Part shown: positions 30,844-40,868 of the stretch, piece after piece
How positions within the stretch are numbered: position 1 is the stretch's first letter
How the letters are laid out: each line of letters opens with the position of its first letter
DNA from: Chondrus crispus
Taxonomy: Eukaryota; Rhodophyta; Florideophyceae; Gigartinales; Gigartinaceae
Length of the DNA stretch: 64,000 nucleotides
Assembly: GCF_000350225.1 (NCBI RefSeq)
Contig: NW_005179026.1
Span: 248,001 to 312,000, forward strand
Direction: 5' to 3'
Made by a program: the position numbers and the translations under genes
The notes under the pieces: model-generated
What the model saw: the letters and a program-made list of their open reading frames with translations, nothing else
The model's database searches: none
Told to the model about the DNA's origin: nothing

Positions 30844-31890
30844 TGTAGTGCAATACGCACCTGAAAAGGGGGGTGAAAAGAAAGGAAAATATTTGGATAT
30901 GAAAAGTAGTCCGAGTTGGGAGACACACGTCTGAATAATTGCACAGTTTTAATTTTTAATTATTTTATTTTATTTAGTTAATTAGTTGGCATTAATTTTG
31001 CTGACACTAGATTAGATCTAGGATCTAGCGCCGCGAGCTACTGTAGTGGCTCCGGCGGGGCGATATATACCAAAACCCTCTGACCACCAAGTCAGTAAAG
31101 GTAACCCGAGTTGCCAGAGTTAAAATCGCCTTAGTCGAAGTCCGTCTTTCCCAGGACGCTCCCTTTCACCACAGATTACGTTATCCTCTGCGCTCTGGGG
31201 TTCCCCTTTTTCTTTTTCCTTTATTTCCCTATTCATTTCTACCTCTATCTCTATTTTTCCCCTAATTGTGTTGGTTCCACTGGAGTTGGTTGCGACCGAT
31301 CCGGTGTAGGTGTTTTAGCCATCGGGCAACACGTTGTGTAGCGTTGCTACTGTTTCAAGTTCCGTTGGAAGGCTGTTGCAACGACGCCTCCGTCGAAGGT
31401 CTTACTGTATAAGACAGAGTTGGTACCACCTGTCGCGATTGCGATCGCGCTGGTGAGGGTGTTTTTAGCCATCGGGCGACACGTCTGCAGTAGCGTTGCT
31501 ACACGGTTACGATCCCGTCGGGTAGTGCTGAACAAGCCCCCGTTGAAGACCTTGAATTATACACAAGGTGCTGAAGACGCTCGCCGAGCATTGGCCTTAC
31601 CACCCAGCGAACTGCGATTACATCCTCGTAGACAAGCCCAACCCGTACTCGTCGAGCACTCAAGTCTTCACAAGTCTCTACCACCATTATCCTCCCGGGC
31701 CGGGCATCTTTCCTTAACCCCCCCTCGTCGGAGTTGAGCTACCGTGTGCCGCAAGCCCACACAACGGGAAAGGGAGTCTCGAACGCTCCGTAGCGCGTGC
31801 CATCGGCAGTGGTTGTCGCTGTTGTTGTTTTTCTTCTTTTTGTTTGACCGTCGAACTGTGTTCGCGGCCTGCCAGGCACATTGCACTACA
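30844..31890 (+). repeat. 5' LTR of Gypsy-2 copy D
   Basis: About 1047 bases, from TGTAGTGCAATACGC to CATTGCACTACA, so the ends are TG...CA and also an 11-base near-perfect inverted repeat. A TATATA box lies at 31074-31079. A palindrome with a TACTGTA core (31035-31052) is about 20 bases upstream of it. Confidence 0.88.
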
Positions 31891-31894
31891 AAAG

Positions 31895-31912
31895 TGGTCT
31901 CCCGACCTAGAA
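31895..31912 (+). other. Primer-binding site, tRNA-Tyr type
   Basis: TGGTCTCCCGACCTAGAA begins four bases after the LTR. Its complement ends in CGGGAGACCA, as eukaryotic tRNA-Tyr does, with G72 and A73. Confidence 0.75.
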
Positions 31913-32051
31913 TTTGTCTACAGCAAACCCAACCTAGAATTGTGTTGACGACAGCCTCCCCCTGGAGTTGCACTACGAAAGTGGTCTGGGTAACGGAGTC
32001 TTTTTAGTTTTTGTTTGTATTTTTTTTTGTGAAAGTTCGCTCGTACGAGCG

Positions 32052-34340
32052 ATGTCGACAAGCGCACCCGGGGACGTCGGTCCCGGGGCGAGTAGGAGCG
32101 GATCGGCAAGGGCGTCGAGGATCTCGCGAGGTCCTCGCACCCGAAGCCAGGCCAAAACGGCCACGGATCCCGAAGGTCAAGAAATCTCGACGGGGATTGA
32201 AGCCGACAAGGATAACCTATCCTACAGGTTCGAGAAGATGGGTTAGGAAATTCGCCAAGAGATGACGAAAAATCTCGAGGCTGAATTAGCCCTCGTCCGG
32301 AAGCAACTGGAGTTGCAAGGATCCGAGTTCCACACTGTTTTAGGAGAGCTATCGGCTCGAGTGGATCTCGTCGAGAAGGGGGGAGGTGAGGCGACCGACG
32401 GTCTGGAACCGGAGGTCCTAGCTTCGTTGAAAATTTCAGTCAAGCACGCAAGGCGCGACGCGAATCAAGCTTTGGAGTCCTTAGGTAAATTTAGAAGCAG
32501 TATCGACGACAGGTTCGACCGCGTCGCTCATCGTCTCAAGGACCTTGAACAAGTCGCCCGGCAAGAGCCGCTCTCAACGGGTCGAGAAGGCGACCGTCGA
32601 CCGAAGAAGGACAAGGCCGCGGTACAGCGGAGTTCCAAGTCGAAGACTTCGAAGAAGAATCTGCGATGCCGGAGCAAGAGTCACGGTAGTGACGAGCCGG
32701 AGGACCAAGACTCAATGGCCCAGTCGAATGGCCTCTCTGAAGATGGTGACGACGGTTCGTCGAACCATGCCAGCGATTCCGAACATCGTTCAGAGGAAGG
32801 AAAAGGAATTTCGCAGGGCAAGAAAATTACCTCCAGACGAGGCGGGATCACTTCGTCCGCCTCGCGGAGAGACAAGGACGCTGAGCCAGAGGACGTCGCA
32901 ACGCGACGCAGGCCGCGATGGGAGGAGTTGGAGGAGCTGCATCCGACCAACTACCTCTTCAAGAAATTGCTTTCGTACCGAACGTACCGCTTGCAGAACC
33001 CGCAGACATATTTGTCAAGTTCCTGGCGGACTGCCATGCGAAAAATCAGGAGAGATATTCTGCCTGAGGTGGAGAGGGACAACACGTTCACAGGTGAGGA
33101 CGGGGTCCTTGTGTTGGATTTTTTGGCGAAATTAGTTCCGGAGTTCGATACTCAAGAAATGAACGAGGGGCAAGCGATCTGCTTGTTACCCAAATTTCTA
33201 AGCGGCATCGCCTTGAGACAGTACACTTTGGTGTCTCAGACGGCCGGGTCCCACCACGGAAAGGTATCCGTTTGGCCGGAGGCCGTACAGTGGTTGTTGA
33301 GGAGTTTCGCAACCGACGAGGCGATCCGTCAAGCCGTGCTCGCTTTGCGAGAAGTTCAGCAAAGACCGTCTGAAGACGAGATGGAATTTTATATCCGTCT
33401 GACGGACGCAAGCAATCGATGTGGAAACGTATATTCGATGGAAGAACAAATGACGCTGTTTATTGAAGGACTCGATTCGAGTATTAAGCCGATGGTATCC
33501 CAATACCGACAAGACAATCGGGACGTTTCGTTTTTGAGACTAGTGAATTACGCGAAGGCGCATGGCTCGGCGAGCCGCGCTAAGGACAAGAAGACCAAGA
33601 AGGTCACGATTCAGACGCCGTCGACGACCAGGGCGGGTAAGAAGCCGAGGGCTTCTTATCCCGGTCGCAAAAGTCACGCCGCCGTCCATTTAGCCGAGTC
33701 CATTTCAGCGTCAGATGAGCACGCTGCGCATGGAAGTAGCGAAAATCACTACGAAGGAGCGTTAGTAGCCAAAGGCGAGTTCATTGAGCCATCGAAGGGC
33801 TACGGACACGAAGACTACGGGGACAGCGGGTCGTCAACTTTACCGACGCCTGCATACACGACGGAGTCGTTTTCAGAGCCCACGGATCCCGTGATGATGT
33901 TTCGGGGGCGCGGCTTCACGCCGGTGCCGCGCATTCCGATGGAAGACAAGGGTACGACGTTTCGAAGGCCAGGCTGGATGGGAAGGCCGCAACGCCAAGG
34001 AAGACCGCCGGCCCGTGGAAGACCTAGGACGCCGTATCCCGTCAAGACGCACGGTCTAGTGTGCTATCATTGCTATGAAAAGGGCCACGCCGCGCCAACG
34101 TGCATTCTTTCCCTCCGGGAAATGCACCGAGTTTTGGAAAATTACGAGGCGTTGTCTCCGATGGAGAGGTTAGGGATACCATCGACGAGTTACCTGAAGG
34201 TCAAGAATTGGTTCGATTCGCAGACGGCGAGCACGCCGAGTGCTTCAACGCCGAGGTCGAACCAACCCTTCAGAGGGCCCACCGCGGGGCCCGCGCCGTC
34301 GGATGTGAGAAGGATCCCGCAGCGGCAGGAAAACTAGAGA
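32052..34340 (+). pseudogene. gag: gag region of Gypsy-2 copy D
   Basis: It starts MSTSAPGDVGPG, followed by a helical coiled-coil stretch (ELALVRKQLELQG) and a long charged, Ser/Lys-rich linker. A capsid-like core contains LPKFLSGIALRQY and SEDEMEFYIRLTDASNRC. One CCHC zinc knuckle, CYHCYEKGHAAPTC, lies near 34060-34100. Copy E has a close relative. Gypsy-2 Gag is clearly different from Gypsy-1 Gag outside the knuckle. The copy is broken lightly. Confidence 0.85.
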
Positions 34341-34563
34341 GGGAAATCTCGCATGAGTCGCGAGAGGCACAGGGTCGACGTACTGTGCCCGGGGCTCAGC
34401 CCCGTTCCCCGTCTCTAAGGGAAAAATCAGGCCCCGACGAGGAGGTTGTTGGATTGGTGGATAAGGCCAAAGGGCCAGCTCAAGTCAAGAAAATTTTGAG
34501 CCCAGCCCGGGATCATCCGCTCGAAGAAGTTCGAAGACTCTGGTAAAGGGTTAAGCGAAGGGA

Positions 34564-36559
34564 ATGTCCCGAGAAGATTTTGGTTCTTACGCGAAAAAAC
34601 TACAAAGTGTACGCGGACATTGGACCAACAGTCGGATTGATGAGCCGGGTGTTGTCTGTATTAGACACCGGCGCGGGACCAAACCTTGTGCGAAAATCGG
34701 AACTCCCAGCTGGAATGGAATCTCTAGTGTCCTACGGACCGACCCAAGACATTGACGACGCGAACAATAGGCCACTCCGGACTCTCGGCACAATTAGAAT
34801 GCCTGTGAGGCTTGGAAAATTTGTGGCCGCAGCCGAGTTTATTGTATGCGAAAAACTAGCCGTACCGCTAATTCTAGGCGCGGACTACTGTGACCGGTTT
34901 GTGGAAGCAATTTATCCAAGGAACAAAACGGTTGAGTTGGCGGACTTCTCGGAGGTTCCGATAGTTAGGCGGTTCTCGACGAGAAAAGGGAAGAAGAATC
35001 TCGTCCCGGAAGAGGACGAGAATGATGGAAAGGTGGAGCGAATTTCCCCTAAGGTAAAAGTGGCAAGAGCCACCACTATTGAGCCAGGGACGCAACGCGT
35101 CGTGGAATGCATCTCGAAGAGGGCGGGCTTGGTTGTGGTTCAGCCGTACTCGTCGTTATACGAGAAGCACGGGTTGACATGCACGAATGGTGTCGTTCAG
35201 GTTGAGCCTGACTGGCCATTTCGTTTACTCGTTGCGAATTTAAGGACGCACCCTGTCAGGGTGCAAAAAGGCCAAGTGGTGGCAGATTTATTACCGCACT
35301 CGAGAGCCGCGCTCGAGAGCAAAACCACCATTGGTGAAGTTCTCGGAATTCAAGAAAGGAAGCAGGAAATTTTCTTAATTCGACCAAGACGCCTACGGGC
35401 GAGACAAGATGCGAACCGTCGGATCAAGATCGCGAGGACCAGCAAGGAGAACGGGAGGAAAGGCCCTCCGCGACGGCAACTACGGCGCCGGAGCGGCGGA
35501 TTGAGCCTCCCCCGCTGGACGTGGAGGAACTCGACCTGAGCCACGTGCCGGATCGGCTGCGCGAAAGATTCCGTCGAATGTTGAAAAAATATTTCCGCAT
35601 GTGGGATGGGACCCTCGGTGAGATCAACACCACGGTCCACCGGATTGAACTGGCCCCGGATACAAGGCCAATTGCACAAGCTTCCTACCGAGCCGGTCCA
35701 AAGGCTCGGGAGGTCGAGGACGCAGAAGCACAGAAGATGTTAGAAGCAGGAGTCATCGAAGCGGCGTAGTCAGAATGGGCGTCGCCCGTTTTATTAGTGC
35801 CGAAGCCGGATGGATCGATGCGCTTTTGCGTAGACTATCGCCGGTTAAACGCGGTAACGGTAAAGGACACGTACCCTTTACCGCCCATGGATGAGTGCCT
35901 GGACTCGCTTGGTGACACCAAGGTTTTCTCCGCGTTGGACGCCATCTCGGGATATTGGCAGATGCCTATCCCTGAGCCCGACCGCGACAAGACCGCATTT
36001 TCGTGCCACTCAGGACTTTATCGCTTCTCAAGAATGCCCTTCGGGCTAACTAAAGCGCCAGCGACGTTTCAGAGAGCAATGGATATCCTGCTCTCTCCGT
36101 TCCGTTAGAAATGCTGTTTGGTGTATCTGGATGACATAATCATTTTTAGCAAGTCGTGGGAGGAGCACATCGTGCACGTGGATGAAATACTTTCTGTATT
36201 GGAGAAGGCAGGTGTGAAGCTCAAACTTCGCAAGTGTGAATTTTTCGTCGAAAAGATCAAGTACCTGGGCCATGTCGTTCGGCCAGGTACGTTGGAAGTG
36301 GACGCTGCGCGAACCGTCGCATTGGAACAAGTGAGGTACCCTCAAACGCAGACCCAGCTCAGGAGTTTCTTGGGACTTTGTAATGTCTACCGCAGATTCG
36401 TTCCGCATTATGCTAAAATCGCGCACGCGCTCAATCAACTGTTGAAGAAGGGACAACCGGTCTAGTTGGAAGGATTCGACGAACCGTGCGAAAAAGCTTT
36501 TCACAAGCTCAAAGACGCTATCTTGGCGCCATCGGTGTTGGCGCTGCCGAAGAAGGACC
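34564..36559 (+). pseudogene. pol: pol region of Gypsy-2 copy D: protease and reverse transcriptase
   Basis: A protease with LSVLDTGAGPNLV near 34660 is followed by a linker. Reverse transcriptase comes next, with RFCVDYRRLNAVT near 35825, FSALDAISGYWQMP near 35930 and the catalytic YLDD near 36124. RNase H and integrase are missing because the copy is cut short. It carries a few further breaks. Confidence 0.88.
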
Positions 36560-37627
36560 TGTAGTGCAATGCGCCTGTTCGGCAGAGACCAAGGTCCGAC
36601 GGTCCAACACAAACAACAGCAACAAAAACAACAACTGCCAACGACACAGCGCTACGGAGTGTTCGAAGCTCCCTGTCCTCTTTAAGCGGGTTTGCGGCCC
36701 GCAGTAGCTCGGATCCCTGATAGGGGGGGCAAAGAGAAGGGCCCAGCCCGGGATCGGTAAATGGTGGTAGAGACTTGTAAAGGCGACTGCTCGACGAGTT
36801 CGGAGGGGCGTTTAGGTAAACCTGGTCCGATGGGTCGTAAATCCAATGCTCGAAGAGCGCCTTGTACACCTTATACCCTTGATAAGGTCTTCGACGGGGA
36901 CGTCGCAACGTAGCCCGTCGGGAAAGAAGAAAACGTAGCAGCGCTACACCGTCGTACTGCCCGATGGCAAAGTACCAACAACGGATCGGTCGCAACCAGA
37001 TTCCGATGGAACCAACACTGAGAAAAGCACCACTGGTGCACCAACACAAAAGCCCGATGGCAAATGACGTCACGTTGCGGATCGCAATCCTACAAGGTGG
37101 GACCAACTCAAGATTAAAGGAAATTAGGATAGGGAAATAAAGGAAAATTGATAAGGAAAAAGGGGACCCCCGAGCGCAAAGGATCAAGTAATCTGTAGAA
37201 AAAGGGAATGTCTTGTAAAAGACGGACTTCAACCAAGGCGATATCAGACTCTGGCAACTCGGGTTCGTTGGGAAATAAAGGAAAAAGGAATGGGACCCCC
37301 GAGCGCTGAAGGATGCCGTATGCTTAAGTAAAAGGGAGCGTCTTGGTAGAGACGGACTTCGACCAAGGCGACATTCAACTCCGGCAACTCGGGTTACCTT
37401 TACTGACTTGGTGGTCAGAGGGCTAAGGTATATATCGCCCCGCCGGAGCCACTACAGTAGCTCTCGGCGCTAGATCCTAGATCCAATCTAATGTTAAATA
37501 ACTAATATGCAACTAATTAATAATTAATAATTAAAATAATAAAGTGAAATGATTTCCACTTTTGCTTGTCATACCCCATCATTTTCATTTCTTTTCACCC
37601 CCCTTTTCAGGTGCGTATTGCACTACA
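36560..37627 (-). repeat. Gypsy-2 LTR, probable 3' LTR of copy E
   Basis: About 1068 bases with the same ends as the other Gypsy-2 LTRs. On the - strand a purine-rich AGAAGGGCGATA stands directly before its start, acceptable as a polypurine tract, which supports a 3' LTR. It holds an internal near-duplication of about 130 bases around 37160-37395. A TATA box lies near 37439-37444. Confidence 0.75.
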
Positions 37628-37752
37628 TATCGCCCTTCTGAGCGCCCTTGCGCAATGCCCAGCCATCGTATAATCTCCTGCCGCTGCTGACCGTGTTTCC
37701 CAGTCATCAATCACTCTGCGCGGCGTTCTAGCAATGGTAAGACGAAAATACC

Positions 37753-38855
37753 ATGCTTTCTTCTCCATCGGAACACTCGGACGATAGTGCCACCCGTAGA
37801 CGTCCGGGTGTTGGTTTTCCTCGCAAGTTCGAAGTGCCCCGGGGTCTTCCTTCCATATCCCGTCTACCCCCTGTTACCAACCGTACCGAGCCGGCCTTCC
37901 ATCCGGGCTACCATTCCTCTTGGGTAGCCCGCCGTCATCCTTCGCTCGAGGAGCTGCAGAACAAAACCATGCATGATAACGCAGCCCTGTTTGCTTCTGC
38001 TCAATGGTTCTCCTCTGTGGGCGTCCGCGACCTCGACGGCATCAAAAATAATTTCGCCGATGATGCGGGCATGTTGCCCGTTAACCTCCCTTTGCAGGCC
38101 ATTCACACCTTTGACTGGCGCGACCGCATCGCTATACCCACCTCCATCCTACGTCACTCCTCCCCGCGCGGTCGCTCTTCCTTATCCCGGCGCTTCATGA
38201 ACGCTGTGCTCACTCGGATTGAGATTCCCATGGCCGACGCCCTCATACCTTCATGTTACCACTGCGACACTTGGCAATGTCGTACGGAGGGGGAACGACT
38301 CTACCTCGACAACCTCATCGACTGCACCTACGGTGACCCCGTGCCCGAGGCCCCAGTGTGCGTCGTACTTCTCCCACGAGCTCGGCGGCAACCTTGTCGC
38401 TTCGAGTCGTGTCTTCCTCCGACGTGAATCCAACCTCTCTTCCTGCTTCCCCATCACGCGAGGGACAGCTCGTCACACCCACCTCAACCTTGCCATTGCC
38501 GTCATGTACGGCACCCGTGGGCTTAACCCGCCCTGAGGCCCCTCCGCGCGTCGAGCTTCCTCCTGCGAGCTGCTCGACGGGAACCATTTCAATTCGGGAA
38601 GCTCCACCGTCGGCCGGCGATCCGACCCCACGTCCGGCTCGCCCTTCACCTGAGGGTCCGCTCCTCACCCCTACCTCGGGCCCTCCATCATCTACAATTC
38701 CCAAAGAAAATACCTCTGCTGCCGCCGTTTACCATCGCCTTCTCATGGCTCATGGTGTGGAGGGAGAAGCTCTCCAGGGGGCGTCCCTGGACGACTTGCC
38801 AGTTTTAGCTCGGCTTGTCACCTCCCTTTCAAAGGGAAAATCCCTTGGGGCATAG
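37753..38855 (+). pseudogene. Candidate antisense ORF of Gypsy-2, unknown function
   Basis: If 37628-39042 is the 3' region of copy E, this frame runs opposite to its gag-pol, about 125 bases from the LTR, as in Gypsy-1. The first part is a 225-residue frame with no known domain (LPSISRLPPV, FDWRDRIAIPTSIL, LDNLIDCTYGDP). The later part is Pro/Ser/Thr-rich and ends in a short helical piece (DLPVLARLVTSL). A weak likeness to Gypsy-1's D-Y-T-T-G block is not enough to claim relationship. It is broken at about two places. It could instead be an unrelated gene fragment. Confidence 0.35.
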
Positions 38856-39042
38856 TCTCGTTGAGACGGCGGCCACAGCACTTCCTTGCGACCTGTCCTT
38901 CTTTTCCCATCCTGCCCGCATGATAGTCGACTAGCGACTTTATCGTACGACCTTTGGGCGATAAAAAGAACCCACCTGCGAATCTCCTGTTATTTCCCAC
39001 TTCCTCCTCTTTTGCATTTTCACTTTTCCCTTTCCTGATTCC
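38856..39042. other. Spacer before copy C
   Basis: Pyrimidine-rich DNA with no gene. It ends where the LTR of copy C begins. Confidence 0.4.
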
Positions 39043-39705
39043 TGTGGCATAACGGCGGTTCGCGATTAGATTTACATCAGATCAATACGAACCACACCGG
39101 CGCACACGTGTACCCCCACGTGTACGGAGGACGCGGGACCACACGCGTACACGTGTAGGAGGCGCGTACCACCGCGCGCACAGTACGCGCCTCACACGTG
39201 TGCTGTCAGCCCTGACGGCTGACCGCATTACAGCGCGGGACGACCCGCGCTACAGTAAGTTACTACAGCATACCAGTACTGTAGTATTATGATAGACGCA
39301 TTGTATACATTAAATACGAGCGCGACCGGCGGCGGCGAAGGGGGACAAGCACGGACTTGTCGACGACCTACCGCCTAGGTCCGTCTTCCAGCTTAACGAA
39401 CTTGCGCGATCCGCCTTCGCGCGCGTTAACCGGGACAAAGCGGGTAGGGGACAGCCGCGTACGCGAGCGAGCCTAGACCCGCCTCCGCCCGTCAGCGCTG
39501 GTACGTTACCCAGCGCTGCTCCGGGGCGTCGAGGCGTAGATCGGCCCGCGCGTACGCTCGTCCCCGACCGTCCCGTTCTACCACGCTACCAGGGCCCGCT
39601 TCCCTGTCCCGTTAGCTGTGTGTTCTCCCCGTCTTCTCGCCCCTCGTACGGGGTCTACGTCGAGCTAAGTATACACCCCTCTCCGTTGGAGGGTGTTATA
39701 CTACA
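39043..39705 (+). repeat. LTR of Gypsy-1 copy C
   Basis: About 663 bases from TGTGGCATAACGGCGG to TTATACTACA. It holds ACACGTGT-type palindromes, a hairpin AGCGCGGG/CCCGCGCT (39232-39239 and 39244-39251), TACTGTA words and TACATTAAATACGAGCG. Confidence 0.9.
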
Positions 39706-40868
39706 GTGGTCTCCCGACCTAGAAGGCCACGCGATTATCGCGAGAAGAATATCGTTCGGATCCGCGTCCGCGCGCATCGAAACGGAAGAAGGAACCGCGA
39801 ACTCGATTCAGACGGAACCGGCGAATATGGAGTCAACCGCGCGCCGCGCCTCCGAGTCAGGCGCGCTGCGCGCCCCCTTCGGCGGCGCGGCCGCAGGTCC
39901 TACCGACCGTGAACCGTCGCCTGGGTTTTCAGAAGGACGCGCTCGCGCGATGTATGACAGGATCGCAGAATACATCGAGGACGTCTGGACCTCGCTTCGA
40001 ATTGACGTCTCGGACGCAGTATATTTGCACTGTATGGAAGAGCTACGCTTGCTTCGCGAAAGAAGGTTTTACCGCGTCTCCCAATCTTTGGAGAACCTCC
40101 GAGCACTAGTCGACCAGCTACAGAGTCGGCTAGCGCTCGTCGAGGATTCGCGTCTCGATTCCCCTGTCGAGGACAGGGAAGGCCGCCCTGAGAGGTCGGC
40201 CTCATCAAGACGACCCGACGTACAACCCTTCCCGTCGGCGGAGCAAATACACGCGTTTGCCCATATGGCCGCGGAACTCAACTCGACGCGGAGACACGCT
40301 CGCGAGGTGGAACAGAGCCCGACCAACAGGTCGCCCGGGGCCCCTACGACGGGTCCCGGTGCCACTGTTCCCCCGATGGCGTCAGACGCACCGGAGTTCC
40401 GACCGACGGGTGCCGGATCCAGTCGGTACGCGGATGGCCCAAGACCACCAATGGACGCGAATGTCGCGTCCGAAACCCAAGCCCTCCCGTATGTCTCCGG
40501 AGACATACGGGGGATGAGACGCGTACCGTACACAGACGACCACGACCGTGGGGGAGCCGTCCGCTGATCAAGAGAACCGATTCTCTCTTTCGATCCTCGC
40601 TGGGGCGGCTACCAGCCGGTGGACCTCACCGCGCATCCCGGTCCGGTCGATATCCGAACGCTGCCCGTCACCCCTTTCGGGACGTTGGGACCCGCGGCAC
40701 CCGGGGTCGAGCCCGTCCATACCATGATACAGGAGTTCAGCGATGTCGCGAACTACCGCATGTATCGGTTGGACAATACGTCGAGGCTCGTTACCTCGGG
40801 AGACGCACGACGGATTGCGAAGTACGTCCAGCGCTGTCGTGGGATTCGACCCACGATGCGCAGCTTAT
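39620..40868 (+). pseudogene. gag: gag region of Gypsy-1 copy C, partial
   Basis: The frame is already open from an ATG in the LTR (39620) and crosses the LTR end and the primer-binding site, which is read as QWSPDLE. Copy B shows the same. The protein continues with a helical region and RRHAREVEQ-type sequence matching copies A and B, up to the break in the element. Whether the LTR ATG or a later one (for example MESTARR near 39828) is used is not known. Confidence 0.8.
39707..39724 (+). other. Primer-binding site, tRNA-Tyr type
   Basis: TGGTCTCCCGACCTAGAA, one base after the LTR. It is identical to the site in copies B, D and E. Confidence 0.75.

Larger units (their letters stand above)
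30844..36559 (+). mobile_element. Gypsy-2 copy D, Ty3/Gypsy retrotransposon, 3' part missing
   Basis: A 5' LTR (30844-31890) and primer-binding site are followed by gag, protease and reverse transcriptase. The copy ends abruptly within pol exactly where an oppositely oriented Gypsy-2 LTR begins. It carries some breaks besides the truncation. Its LTR differs visibly from those of copy E, so it is an older or separate lineage. Confidence 0.88.
39043..40868 (+). mobile_element. Gypsy-1 copy C, 5' part only
   Basis: A complete LTR, primer-binding site and the first part of gag are present. Then, at about 40868, the sequence changes to the integrase region of Gypsy-2 copy E on the other strand. 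No 3' LTR or target duplication can be shown. LTR and Gag are close to copies A and B. It carries about one break besides the truncation. Confidence 0.85.

Noticed and set aside
36560-37627. A solo LTR inserted into copy D
   Set aside because: The flanks GGACC and TATCG do not form a target duplication, and copy D does not resume on the other side. A 3' LTR of copy E fits better, though not proven.
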